Shown here piece after piece: positions 16,365 through 23,666 of a stretch of DNA of 25,224 bases; the first letter of the stretch is position 1, and each line of letters starts with the position of its first letter. The DNA lies in IMG/VR virus record IMGVR_UViG_3300042346_000502, positions 1 through 25,224 of that record; one strand, given 5' to 3'. The DNA comes from a virus. The notes beneath the pieces are model-generated. The model had not been told where the DNA came from. It made no database searches and saw only the letters and a list, made by a program, of their open reading frames with translations. A program made the position numbers and the translations under genes.

Positions 16365-17711
16365 TTATTCACCGATGTTTCCTGCGCCACCGGTACTACC
16401 AGTAACTACATTCTCATTATCGGTACCACCAGCTGCACCATCAGGTGTATCACCCGCTAAGCCACTAGTATCAAATAGCTTTGCCATATCCACATCATAG
16501 TTCTGCAGACTTACTGGATATTGTCCTAGTAAATAGGCTGGTAAATAGTTCAAGTCTGCTGCAGCATCCGGTAATATAGGAAGCTCACACATCTCTCTAG
16601 CTTCATTAAAGCTAATGATACCTTGCTTAAGTAATCCCTGGGCTCTATCTGTCTTAACCTTAAGATCGTCTTTAAGAATCTCAACATCTTCAAAGTTAAG
16701 TTTTACTACAGCACCTTTAATCTTAAGAGTATTTCTAAAATATCTGGTAAATTGATACTCTACGGATCTAAAGACAGGCATCATTTGAATCTGAAAGAAT
16801 AGGCGACAGGCTGTGACTACGGCTGCGTCATTTACATAACCTGAGAAATCACCATATAGATATGGAGGAAGGCCAAACTGCTCAATTAGCAATGTATTGA
16901 TTGTCTTCAATGCTTCCATTATCTCACGCGGTGACTGCGCAGAGCTTACTTCTTTTACATCTACTTCCGTGTTAATAAACAAAGTCTTAGTTGCTGGTGT
17001 TTGTAGGAAGCTATCAAATGCTTCCTTTAATTGCCCAGCACTATCTTTACCCATAGGTTCCTTAGGGCTTATGATAGCGGACTTCTTACCACCTGCAGCA
17101 TAATACTCATTAGACTGACGCATTATATTAGATTGTAGCAACAGCATATCATTCAATGCTTTGAGGCGGCTAACTGCGTACACTAAGTTACTAGAACTAA
17201 TTCTAGGGGCGATGTATATAAGGTCTGTGGGCTTATAGATGACTTCTTGGCCACCCTCTGAGCTATAAACAAAACTATCAAAGAGGTTATTCTCTTTGGC
17301 ATATATCTTAAATCGGCTAACATCATAGCTAAAGAAGTTTTTAAACTTAGTAGCTTTATTATCCTGAGTTAGGACAATGGCTGCGCCCTGGGTAAATATA
17401 CTACCAAAGATCATACTCAATAGGTCATGCTCTGAGTCTTGGTCATTTGTATTATAAGTAAAGTCTACATTCTTAATCTTAAGAGGTTTTAACTTACCAT
17501 TAGCCATTTCAGAGAAGGTTTCAATCTTAGCCATAGACGCAATGTTAGCAATAACTCTAACTGCTTTATCTAAGGCTTCTACAGACTGTACATAGTCATT
17601 GTAAGTTGAATCATACTCTGACTTAGCACCTTGTGAGTACGCTATATAGTCTTGCTTAGCTGTAGGATTCTTGGTTATAGCATTCTTAGTAAATAAATTT
17701 AATAGGCTCAT
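16365..17711 (-). CDS. Portal protein, HK97 family
   Basis: This 448-residue protein forms the dodecameric ring at the capsid vertex through which DNA is packed. Family marks are the N-terminal helix 'VEALDKAVRVIANIASMAKI', the stem region 'LLIEQFGLPPYLYGDFSGY' followed by 'VTACRLFFQIQMMPVFRSVEYQFTRYF', and the wing/crown segment 'RAQGLLKQGIISFNEAREMCELPILP'. The length is slightly above the usual HK97 portal. The last about 35 residues are a Gly/Asp/Thr-rich disordered tail. Its ATG overlaps the previous stop (ATGA), so translation is coupled. Its place between TerL and the protease agrees. Confidence 0.9.
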   Translation of the reverse strand: MSLLNLFTKNAITKNPTAKQDYIAYSQGAKSEYDSTYNDYVQSVEALDKAVRVIANIASMAKIETFSEMANGKLKPLKIKNVDFTYNTNDQDSEHDLLSMIFGSIFTQGAAIVLTQDNKATKFKNFFSYDVSRFKIYAKENNLFDSFVYSSEGGQEVIYKPTDLIYIAPRISSSNLVYAVSRLKALNDMLLLQSNIMRQSNEYYAAGGKKSAIISPKEPMGKDSAGQLKEAFDSFLQTPATKTLFINTEVDVKEVSSAQSPREIMEALKTINTLLIEQFGLPPYLYGDFSGYVNDAAVVTACRLFFQIQMMPVFRSVEYQFTRYFRNTLKIKGAVVKLNFEDVEILKDDLKVKTDRAQGLLKQGIISFNEAREMCELPILPDAAADLNYLPAYLLGQYPVSLQNYDVDMAKLFDTSGLAGDTPDGAAGGTDNENVVTGSTGGAGNIGE

Positions 17712-18037
17712 GATACTGCCACCAATGGTACTGTCAATGTATCAAGCCCATCAATTACTAGGCTTAGACTTAAGGACTCTGCCCCAGTCCAATCTGTACT
17801 AGCGATAGTTGCGCTTAATGTAAACTCACCGTTACCTAGACTAGTTTCAGTAACTGCTGTAGGTAGCGCTACTTTATTCCTACCTGATACCTTTACTATA
17901 GTTGCTACCACTGCTATGGCATGCTGTAAGCCAAGGGTGTCAATAATGTATACCGGCAAAGTAAAGGCTGTATTGGGTGTGATTAAAGGATCTGATTGTT
18001 TTGTGAGGACCCATTTTGCTTTGTTAAAGAACTCCAT
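17708..18037 (-). CDS. Small beta-rich protein between large terminase and portal, function unknown
   Basis: This 109-residue protein is not recognised. After a short N-terminus (MEFFNKAKWVLTKQSD) it alternates hydrophobic strands (FTLPVYIIDTLG, AVVATIVKVSG, GEFTLSATIASTDWTG, LSLSLVIDG, LTVPLVAVS), a pattern that fits one Ig-like sandwich. It could be a capsid decoration or a packaging accessory. A very strong ribosome site (AAAGGAGGACT) suggests it is made in quantity. It follows TerL by 16 bases and overlaps the portal start by 4. Confidence 0.75.
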   Translation of the reverse strand: MEFFNKAKWVLTKQSDPLITPNTAFTLPVYIIDTLGLQHAIAVVATIVKVSGRNKVALPTAVTETSLGNGEFTLSATIASTDWTGAESLSLSLVIDGLDTLTVPLVAVS

Positions 18038-18053
18038 AGTCCTCCTTTATAAA

Positions 18054-19397
18054 TTATACTATTGTCATTCCTGCTAATTCTCTGCGGAAGTGTGTATAGA
18101 TTGCATACCGCAACGCTGCTAGCATATCCCAGTGGCTTCCTTCTGGGTCCTTATTAAATGGGTCAGAAGAACTCTTGGCATCTTTATACGTTACCATCTT
18201 GATTTGACGTATAAGCTCTGTGAGATTACGATTAATATAAAGCTTAGGTTTCTTATCATACCCTTGCAATGCCATTAGGTCATTTATACATGCTAAGCCA
18301 GCAGCTACTTTATTATTAGCTCTGGAGATCTCATAGTCATACTGGGTGCGTAGATCAAGCATTGTCTGAGCAGCCGATGGATCACCATACCGCTCCAGCA
18401 ATATACCTTTATTTCTAGTCTCCATATTCTTAAAAGCTTTTACATGATCCTTAGTCGGTCTGGCAGCTTCCTGATAGCCATCGTGTACATAAAAGTTCCC
18501 AGCATTATCTACATAGATTAAAATCATTGCAGTCGCATCCGAATGTCCCCAATCGTATCCTGCAATATAGGTAGCATTACTATCAAAGTATATATCAGAG
18601 GTATCATATAGATTATACTCACTACTGAAGGCATGAAACACACCCTGCCCAGTATCTAACCACTCAGCTAGTAGTTCTTGGCGATATACATGATCTGGTA
18701 ATAATTCTTTCTGCTGATCTAAGTAAGCCTTAGGTAGTAATGGATTACAGGTGCTTGGACTATTAAAGCTACGCCAGTTACTGTGACTACCTTCTTTAAG
18801 GAATAGGCCATGAAAGACAGTACCTTTACCTCTAGGAGTGCCTAGGAATACCGCCTTAGCATATAACTGGCCAGACTCGCGTACTCCGTAGTCTAACATC
18901 ATGGGGCCAAGGATCTCTTCAAATATACTTTTGAGGTCTTGGATTGATTGGGACTCATCAACAATCAATAGGCTTAGGCGTGAACCCAAGGCAGACTCAT
19001 AGTTTGTTTGAGTAACCGATGTAAATCTAGCACCATTCTCAAGTTCGATAGTAAACTGATTTTTATTGATAGACTTTACAGGTAGCTGCAAACCCTGTAC
19101 ATGCTTAAGAACTTCTTTAAACATAATGTCGGAGTTCTTGTAGCTTGGGGTCAATAGTATTGTATTACTAAAAGGAATAAGCAATTCTCTTAGTGCTATC
19201 ATAGCAGTTGAGAAGCTTTTACCTGAACGACGGCCTAGTACGATAACGTAGTGGTTTATCTCATGGTTGCTATCGAATACCTCAACAATTGGCCTCTGAC
19301 CATCATGAGGAGTAGCTTTTACTAAGTCCCATACTTTACTGAGCTTAACTTTATCGCTAACCTGTTGATACGTCCTAATCTCGTCATTAACTATCAT
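18054..19397 (-). CDS. terL: Terminase large subunit (packaging ATPase and nuclease)
   Basis: This 447-residue protein pumps DNA into the prohead and cuts it. The ATPase half shows Walker A GRRSGKS at 55-61, Walker B LLIVDE at 143-148 and a coupling motif GTPRGK at 186-191. The RNase-H-like nuclease half shows GYDWGHSD with Asp282, GDPSAA with Asp339, and the late acidic residue Asp424 in HWDMLAALRYAIY. The domains are complete and of normal size. It is the first gene of the leftward structural operon. The start ATG has AAAAGG 6 bases upstream, and a leader of about 130 bases separates it from the outward-facing module at 19574-19529. No small subunit lies on this strand. Confidence 0.95.
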   Translation of the reverse strand: MIVNDEIRTYQQVSDKVKLSKVWDLVKATPHDGQRPIVEVFDSNHEINHYVIVLGRRSGKSFSTAMIALRELLIPFSNTILLTPSYKNSDIMFKEVLKHVQGLQLPVKSINKNQFTIELENGARFTSVTQTNYESALGSRLSLLIVDESQSIQDLKSIFEEILGPMMLDYGVRESGQLYAKAVFLGTPRGKGTVFHGLFLKEGSHSNWRSFNSPSTCNPLLPKAYLDQQKELLPDHVYRQELLAEWLDTGQGVFHAFSSEYNLYDTSDIYFDSNATYIAGYDWGHSDATAMILIYVDNAGNFYVHDGYQEAARPTKDHVKAFKNMETRNKGILLERYGDPSAAQTMLDLRTQYDYEISRANNKVAAGLACINDLMALQGYDKKPKLYINRNLTELIRQIKMVTYKDAKSSSDPFNKDPEGSHWDMLAALRYAIYTHFRRELAGMTIV

Positions 19398-19528
19398 TGA
19401 AAACCTTTTAACTACATAGGAGAACCATTACTGACGCATTACGTACTCGTCTTGTCCTTTTATTAAGAAGTTGGAGTAACTCCCATACCACTTGTTCATC
19501 CTATGCACTTAGAAAACCTATTTACTAG

Positions 19529-19574
19529 TATATTGTGGGGTTGTACAAAAAATAAAGGCTTTTGCTAACTATTT
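19529..19574 (-). promoter_or_regulatory. Left copy of a 46-base outward-facing module, facing terL
   Basis: On the minus strand, AAATAGTTAGCAAA (19574-19561), 15 bases, then TACAACCCCACAATATA (19545-19529). The same two blocks with the same 15-base spacing occur on the plus strand at 20174-20219. A weak -35-like TTAGCA lies 17 bases before TACAAC. The module points at the structural operon, 132 bases from the terL start. It is probably a regulated (late) promoter or operator. Confidence 0.7.
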
Positions 19575-19616
19575 CTTATATAGAGCTTAGGTTTTATGAC
19601 TATATAGTATCTTCTA

Positions 19617-19645
19617 TTGACATTTAAGGTCTTTTATGCTATAGT
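19617..19645 (+). promoter_or_regulatory. Consensus sigma70-like promoter for the 120-residue gene
   Basis: TTGACA (19617-19622), 17 bases, TATAGT (19640-19645), a near-perfect promoter with start near 19652. It reads rightward through a leader of about 145 bases into the gene at 19796. Confidence 0.8.
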
Positions 19646-19659
19646 GTTATTGTTTATGT

Positions 19660-19700
19660 CCTGGAGTCCCCAGGCAAACTGAATATAATCTCTCAGAGAG
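19660..19700 (+). promoter_or_regulatory. Structured leader: hairpin and palindrome just after the promoter
   Basis: CCTGG/CCAGG at 19660-19674 makes a 5-base stem with a 5-base loop, and CTCTCAGAGAG at 19690-19700 is a perfect odd palindrome. Both lie within about 50 bases of the expected start, so they could be operator sites or leader RNA structure controlling the 120-residue gene. Confidence 0.4.
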
Positions 19701-19795
19701 CCCAGAAGGCTTTATACGTACAAAAGCAAGTTAGGATACCCCTAAGGGATTATCGTGGCTTCTAGGTACCTTAAAATGACGCACAGGAGCATCTA

Positions 19796-20158
19796 ATGAT
19801 TACAAAACAAAATACAGAACGAGTACGGGTATGTTACGCCTCAGGTTGCTACTCTAAATATAACCTTTGGGATAGCTATAGGCATGAACTCTTACCGACA
19901 GAAGTTGATAGTATCTTAAACTATGAGACATACCCAGAGGTTAGAGAAGACTTACATCAAGCAATACTAGACCTAGACCATTCAGTAACTAAATATAATG
20001 AATACCTCGTGAGTCTCCGCCATGAACAACAACAAGCAGAGTATATGGAACGCCGAGGAAAGCAGTATCCATATGAAGAAAATAAAAGACAACTAGATGC
20101 ATTGCTAGAAACAGAGCTAAAAGGCTTTAAAGTGGAGGCCCTAAAAAGGGCACTTTGA
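19796..20158 (+). CDS. Unrecognised 120-residue protein between two outward-facing modules; candidate regulator
   Basis: No family is recognised. The protein is charged and mostly helical: a short N-terminal part with two Cys (Cys13 and Cys18 in VCYASGCYSKY), then acidic helices (DLHQAILDLDHSVTKYNEYLVSLRHEQQQ) and a basic middle and C-terminus. A good ribosome site (AGGAG) lies 7 bases before the ATG, and it has its own sigma70-like promoter. The gene lies exactly between the two copies of the 46-base module that face the structural operon and the rightward operon. This makes it a candidate for the factor that controls them, but no DNA-binding motif was identified. A stem AAAGT-GCCCT/AGGGC-ACTTT overlaps its last codons (20129-20156). 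Confidence 0.75.
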   Translation: MITKQNTERVRVCYASGCYSKYNLWDSYRHELLPTEVDSILNYETYPEVREDLHQAILDLDHSVTKYNEYLVSLRHEQQQAEYMERRGKQYPYEENKRQLDALLETELKGFKVEALKRAL

Positions 20159-20173
20159 AGTCTAAGAAAGAGA

Positions 20174-20219
20174 AAATAGTTAGCAAATCGTCTTTTTTGC
20201 TATACAACCCCACAATATA
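20174..20219 (+). promoter_or_regulatory. Right copy of the 46-base outward-facing module, facing the plus-strand operon
   Basis: AAATAGTTAGCAAA (20174-20187), 15 bases, then TACAACCCCACAATATA (20203-20219), identical in both blocks and in spacing to the inverted copy at 19529-19574. It ends 157 bases before the ATG at 20377. The 15-base middle is T-rich in both copies but not conserved base for base. A T6 run lies at 20193-20198. Confidence 0.7.
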
Positions 20220-20376
20220 TAGCTGAAGGCCAAGGAAAGTACAGGTATACTATAGGAAGAAATTTCCTAGAAGATTATCTTATAGCTCATACTGCATATA
20301 CAACCAGCCGCAACTATTGGCATACCAAAATCATCTAAAATACAGTAAATAAACCAGTCAAATTAAACGGGGCGAA

Positions 20377-20904
20377 ATGAAAAAACTCACTATTATAAAT
20401 CCCAGTAGCAGATCCATAGTACTAAGTGATGTGTCAAGAGCTAAAGCAGCAGAGTGGCTTGGCGTTACACCATCGGCTATCAATAACACCCGTAGTGGTA
20501 TGATACAGGGCTACTTGCTCCTAGATATGTCCTTTCCTCATTGGGCTATTGGGTATAAGCTATCTGCTAAGGAGCAGGATCTATTAGGCCTAGCGCAGGT
20601 GGTTACACCTCAGATAGCCAGACAATGCACCGGCTGTGGTAGCACCCATGGCCTATTGGATAAATATGAGCTCTGTACTGTATGCCTAGGCTTAGCCGTG
20701 AATACATTGGGAACCATACGGCCCTCTAGAATGCCCATAGCAGTCACTGATGGCATAGATCAATGGCCTAGTATTAAGGCAGCCGCCTTGGCTACTGGAC
20801 GTAAACCGAGTACTGCAGCCTCAGCGATCTATAAATGCGCTATTGGTAAGACCAAGTCATACCTTGGAAAGCAATGGACAATACTACCTAAAGGAAACAT
20901 ATGA
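20377..20904 (+). CDS. Zinc-ribbon protein flanked by two NUMOD1-like DNA-binding segments
   Basis: This 175-residue protein has three visible parts. Residues about 16-50 (SRAKAAEWLGVTPSAINNTRSG...YLLLD) and about 130-170 (SIKAAALATGRKPSTAASAIYK...YLGKQWTIL) both follow the 'KAA..LG...SAI......K.Y.GK.W' pattern of NUMOD1-type helix-turn-helix units found in homing endonucleases and phage regulators. Between them is a zinc-ribbon pattern C84-x2-C87-x12-C100-x2-C103. No nuclease motif is present. It is therefore a likely sequence-specific DNA-binding protein, perhaps a transcription regulator or a domesticated endonuclease. It is first in a five-gene coupled operon; the ribosome site is GGGGCGA and its stop overlaps the next start by 4 bases. 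Confidence 0.75.
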   Translation: MKKLTIINPSSRSIVLSDVSRAKAAEWLGVTPSAINNTRSGMIQGYLLLDMSFPHWAIGYKLSAKEQDLLGLAQVVTPQIARQCTGCGSTHGLLDKYELCTVCLGLAVNTLGTIRPSRMPIAVTDGIDQWPSIKAAALATGRKPSTAASAIYKCAIGKTKSYLGKQWTILPKGNI

Positions 20905-21380
20905 GTTATAAAGCCAGAGACTTCCTCCTGGAACTAGACCAACCACCAGAGCCAATAGCCCTACCAGAACTGGACACTATAGAAGAGACTAAGAGTCTAC
21001 AGGTATTTAAGCCACTGGAACGTCAAGTAATAGAACTGGCCTTAGATGCCCTAAGTCCTGATACCATAGCCCTTAGGACTGCCTTGCCAGTATCAGTAGT
21101 CAGAGCTATCCTGGCTCGTAAGGATGTTAAAGAGCATTTGGAATTCCTATCCACAGAACTAAATGCTGCTGAGGTCATACGACTAAAGTCCCTATATGGG
21201 AAAGTCCTGGATGCTAGGATTGAAGAGGCTGATGGAGACCTTAGCAAACTCTCTAAGAGAGATACACTAGACATCATGAAAGCCTACCAGGAATTGTTAG
21301 TGGCGGAGCGTAAGGCTCAGAAGCCAGAGCAGGAACAGAATGTATTCATAAATATATTAAACCAAGTCATGGGAGATTAA
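20901..21380 (+). CDS. Probable terminase small subunit
   Basis: This 159-residue protein shows the layout of small terminase subunits. A short N-terminal arm leads to a helix-turn-helix-like region at about 37-72 (PLERQVIELALDALSPDTIALRT, then PVSVVRAILARKDV). Long oligomerisation helices follow at about 80-140, and a C-terminal strand/helix VFINILNQVMGD is of the kind that contacts the large subunit. It would recognise the packaging site and feed DNA to TerL. In most phages it lies directly upstream of terL on the same strand. Here it is 1.5 kb away on the opposite strand, separated by the promoter region. Alternatively it could be another helix-turn-helix protein. The ATG overlaps the previous stop (ATGA). 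Confidence 0.6.
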   Translation: MSYKARDFLLELDQPPEPIALPELDTIEETKSLQVFKPLERQVIELALDALSPDTIALRTALPVSVVRAILARKDVKEHLEFLSTELNAAEVIRLKSLYGKVLDARIEEADGDLSKLSKRDTLDIMKAYQELLVAERKAQKPEQEQNVFINILNQVMGD

Positions 21381-21596
21381 ATGACACTACCACTATACAC
21401 ATACGCAGATACTACACTGACTCTATGGCTACCTAGGCATGCTAGATTCAGCCTAGAGCCGGAGCTATCGTACTACAGAGACGATCCGCAAGGGCAGGCC
21501 TTTAGAGGGGCTAGATACGTAATAGAACAGGCACCGCCTCAGGTATGCCTTACCATCCTAGACCAGACCTATAGGTTAGTCAATGCAGGATCTTAG
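21381..21596 (+). CDS. Unrecognised 71-residue protein
   Basis: The start ATG follows the stop of the preceding gene without a gap (TAAATG), and the end overlaps the next gene by 14 bases, so it is a coupled member of the operon. The protein (MTLPLYTYADTTLTLWLPRH at its start) has several beta-strand-like stretches, many Arg, Pro and Tyr, and no motif I recognise. Confidence 0.65.
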   Translation: MTLPLYTYADTTLTLWLPRHARFSLEPELSYYRDDPQGQAFRGARYVIEQAPPQVCLTILDQTYRLVNAGS

Positions 21597-21876
21597 AATT
21601 AAACCATGGGGGCAGGTACCAGATTACGCCCCGGATGACATACAGCTAGCACTGCAAGGCTATGGCCCTAAGGAATTCCAGGAAGAGGTGCAGGCCTTTG
21701 TAGGTAAGTATGGACAACAGCTTACAGCCTCGGCTCTATGCCGAATCTTGGGCCTTGACTATAGCCAGTTGCCGGAGCGATCCTATGGGCAGTATTCAAC
21801 ACAAGCCATAGTAGTCCTTAGACCTCAGGCAGACCTAATGGCTGATATAGCTAAATTCCAGGCTGGGGTAATCTAA
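21583..21876 (+). CDS. Unrecognised 97-residue protein
   Basis: Mostly helical, acidic in the first half (DYAPDDIQLALQGYGPKEFQEEVQAF). It has a segment 'LTASALCRILGLDYSQLPERS' that could be a helix-turn-helix but is too short to assign. It overlaps the preceding gene by 14 bases and the next by one base (TAATG), with AGGATC as a weak ribosome site. Retained because of the continuous coupled arrangement. Confidence 0.65.
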   Translation: MQDLRIKPWGQVPDYAPDDIQLALQGYGPKEFQEEVQAFVGKYGQQLTASALCRILGLDYSQLPERSYGQYSTQAIVVLRPQADLMADIAKFQAGVI

Positions 21877-22904
21877 TGGCCAGGGGTAGACATGCCGCCG
21901 TGCCTAGGAGCCCATTATACAGCCCACTGACAGAGTTCATCAGAGGGCCTAGGGAATTGCCTGAGCATCAGGCTTATAACCAATATCAGCAGGACTATCC
22001 CTTGACTATCTCTCAGGCTGCTGAGTATATCCATTGCTCCCTATGTAATGATACAGTGGCTGTGATACGGCATCAGCCCAGGACTCCTTTACAGTTCTCA
22101 ACGTACCACCCACAGCCGCCACGATCCTGCCGGTGCAAGAACCTACATGCCATGGTTGACCATAGGGGGATGCCTAGGATATACACAGACCATCCCGAGA
22201 CTATCAGCTTCAGGGTACCATTTAAGACTCAAGGCCATTGGCTAGGTCATAATAACCTTCTGGACTACCCACAGCTTCCTATTAGCCAACTACTACTGGA
22301 TGGTCCTAAGCCGCAGAGATCCCATGAGCCACCTAAGCTAGACCCATTGCTGCTCTATACAGATACCTTAGAAATTATTAACTACGATGACCTAAGGTTA
22401 CCTCCTGTGGGGTTCAGCCGTAAGCTAACGCCTCAGGAGCGTTATTGCTTCTATAGACAGTATGCCTTAGCCTATAAGATCATTATAAGGACTCCTAAGA
22501 TGGTCTACTATCCCAATGGCTTGACCCTGCACCCCAGCAAGCCTAGGCCCGCCAATATCATGACTTGCACATACCTTAACATTGAAATAAATATGCTTCA
22601 TCTCCACCACAGACGTGGCAATCCTACGGTCACCTCAGGCTATCCCTATAATGTAGCTAGTCCTAGCCTTAACCACTACATCCACCGCCGTAACCATTGG
22701 ATGCAGAGGTACTATGCAGCTTATAAGCTTAACCCACAGGCTGCCATAAGGAGTCTGGAGCATCTACATATAATCCGCATAGATCATAATGAATCTATCA
22801 TTCCTCCAATCCCCATTAAAATACTAATAGCCTCCGATAAACTCACCCTCCGCAGTAATCCCCCTAAGTACTCAGGTCCTGGCCGACCCAAGCGCCAAGG
22901 CTGA
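21876..22904 (+). CDS. Unrecognised basic 342-residue protein with Cys pairs and AT-hook-like tail
   Basis: Not a recognised family. Residues 54-57 (CSLC) and 85-87 (CRC) form a C-x2-C ... C-x-C pattern that could bind zinc, in a region that begins with an 'SQAAEYIHCS' helix. The rest is very rich in Pro, His, Tyr and Arg (e.g. HHRRGNP, HYIHRRNHWMQRYY). The last residues GPGRPKRQG resemble an AT-hook (Gly-Arg-Pro core), suggesting DNA or RNA binding. It is the last gene of the plus-strand operon, starting on the previous stop (TAATG). GC content appears higher than in the tail genes, and CTAG-containing codons are frequent. The function is unknown; a nucleic-acid-binding role is inferred. Confidence 0.7.
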   Translation: MARGRHAAVPRSPLYSPLTEFIRGPRELPEHQAYNQYQQDYPLTISQAAEYIHCSLCNDTVAVIRHQPRTPLQFSTYHPQPPRSCRCKNLHAMVDHRGMPRIYTDHPETISFRVPFKTQGHWLGHNNLLDYPQLPISQLLLDGPKPQRSHEPPKLDPLLLYTDTLEIINYDDLRLPPVGFSRKLTPQERYCFYRQYALAYKIIIRTPKMVYYPNGLTLHPSKPRPANIMTCTYLNIEINMLHLHHRRGNPTVTSGYPYNVASPSLNHYIHRRNHWMQRYYAAYKLNPQAAIRSLEHLHIIRIDHNESIIPPIPIKILIASDKLTLRSNPPKYSGPGRPKRQG

Positions 22905-22913
22905 GCCCTTGGC
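22894..22913 (+). terminator. Hairpin at the end of the plus-strand operon
   Basis: GCCAAGG (22894-22900) pairs with CCTTGGC (22907-22913) across the stop codon, loop of 6. No T-run follows (the next bases are C-rich), so if it ends transcription it would be by another route. It may only protect the mRNA end. Confidence 0.35.
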
Positions 22914-23343
22914 TCCCACCCCACTACACCTCCCAAGGCACTTTCAAAAATAATCCCCCAAATTTCTACGGGCCCCTCTAGTATACCATAAGTAACCTTA
23001 AAGAATAACCACCCCCCGCCTATGCTACAAAAAGAATTGCATTAAGTGTAACCTATTGTAACACTCACAAAGTTTAACCAATAGTAACAGCTATAAGCTA
23101 TTCTTATTTATTCTGTAAGCTATTGTTATAATACCATAAGTCACTAAAAAGCCATATAATACGCTATACGCCTTGATAGTGTCATTTAATAGCATAGCAT
23201 TAGACACTTATAGCGTGTCTATAACCACTCTTAAAACGTCCCAAAACTAATTTTATTTTTTAAGCTTAGAGGCTATGATATAACATTTTCTTATACTTTA
23301 TTAAGTAGTGCTATAAGTTTTTATTATAAGCCATACTCTTAAA
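22914..23343. other. Non-coding AT-rich region with scattered short repeats
   Basis: No credible gene on either strand in this stretch. It holds a C-run (near 23013), the degenerate repeat pairs listed separately, and several copies of TATAGCGT or its complement (23162, 23211; another at 25088). One extended -10-like element TGTTATAAT (23124-23132) lacks a -35. The composition marks the end of the phage gene block and the start of the repeat-rich locus. Confidence 0.6.
23049..23129 (+). repeat. Two degenerate direct-repeat pairs (15-mer at 26-base step; 14-mer at 22-base step)
   Basis: TAACCTATTGTAACA at 23049-23063 and TAACCAATAGTAACA at 23075-23089 agree at 13 of 15 bases. TAAGCTATTCTTAT at 23094-23107 and TAAGCTATTGTTAT at 23116-23129 agree at 13 of 14. 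Short AT-rich direct repeats near helical-turn spacing in non-coding DNA resemble initiator-binding sites. Confidence 0.6.
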
Positions 23344-23420
23344 GGGGTGATGAGGGGTGATGAGGGGTGATGAGGGGTGATGAGGGGTGATGAGGGGTGA
23401 TGAGGGGTGATGAGGGGTGA
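23344..23420 (+). repeat. Perfect 10-base G-rich tandem repeat, 7.7 units
   Basis: The unit GGGGTGATGA is repeated without change from 23344 to 23420 (eight GGGG blocks separated by six bases). It lies in non-coding DNA; the unit length is not a multiple of three. The plus strand has the spacing needed for a G-quadruplex with six-base loops. It could be an array of protein-binding sites at one-turn spacing, or a slippage-prone minisatellite. Confidence 0.95.
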
Positions 23421-23553
23421 ATATTTTCTAACATTCCTTAACAATATACAACGGGGCACGCTCTTAGTTACTCTCTAAGCCATACCTTTAAAAATCGTTT
23501 ACGACGTTATAGTGTGTATTTTATACGGGAAACTGTATACTCTAGCCTATAAA

Positions 23554-23631
23554 TATTGCATTTTGTCATATTTTTAATTGTAGTATTGCATTTTGTCATA
23601 TAATAGACACTTAATATGACAAAATGCAATA
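23554..23631. repeat. Three identical 18-base elements at exact 30-base steps, the third inverted
   Basis: TATTGCATTTTGTCATAT occurs at 23554-23571 and 23584-23601, and its exact complement at 23614-23631. Starts are 23554, 23584 and 23614, close to three helical turns apart, so all would face one side of the DNA. They lie 36 bases upstream of a consensus promoter (23667-23695). They are probably binding sites for an initiator or autoregulator. Confidence 0.95.
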
Positions 23632-23666
23632 TTGTACTAAAAAAGTGCCTTAAATGTATTTTGCTA

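Noticed and set aside
19428-19499. 23-codon minus-strand leader ORF before terL
   Set aside because: The only purine-rich match (ATAGG) touches the ATG with no spacing, and nothing else supports translation.
19529-20219. Invertible DNA segment flanked by inverted repeats
   Set aside because: The arms point outward at operon starts with conserved internal spacing like promoters, the enclosed gene has its own promoter, and no recombinase is visible. Inversion remains possible but is the weaker reading.
23124-23160. TATAAT boxes at 23127-23132 and 23155-23160 as promoters
   Set aside because: Neither has a recognisable -35 at 16-18 bases. The first has only an extended -10 (TG), and there is no gene close downstream.
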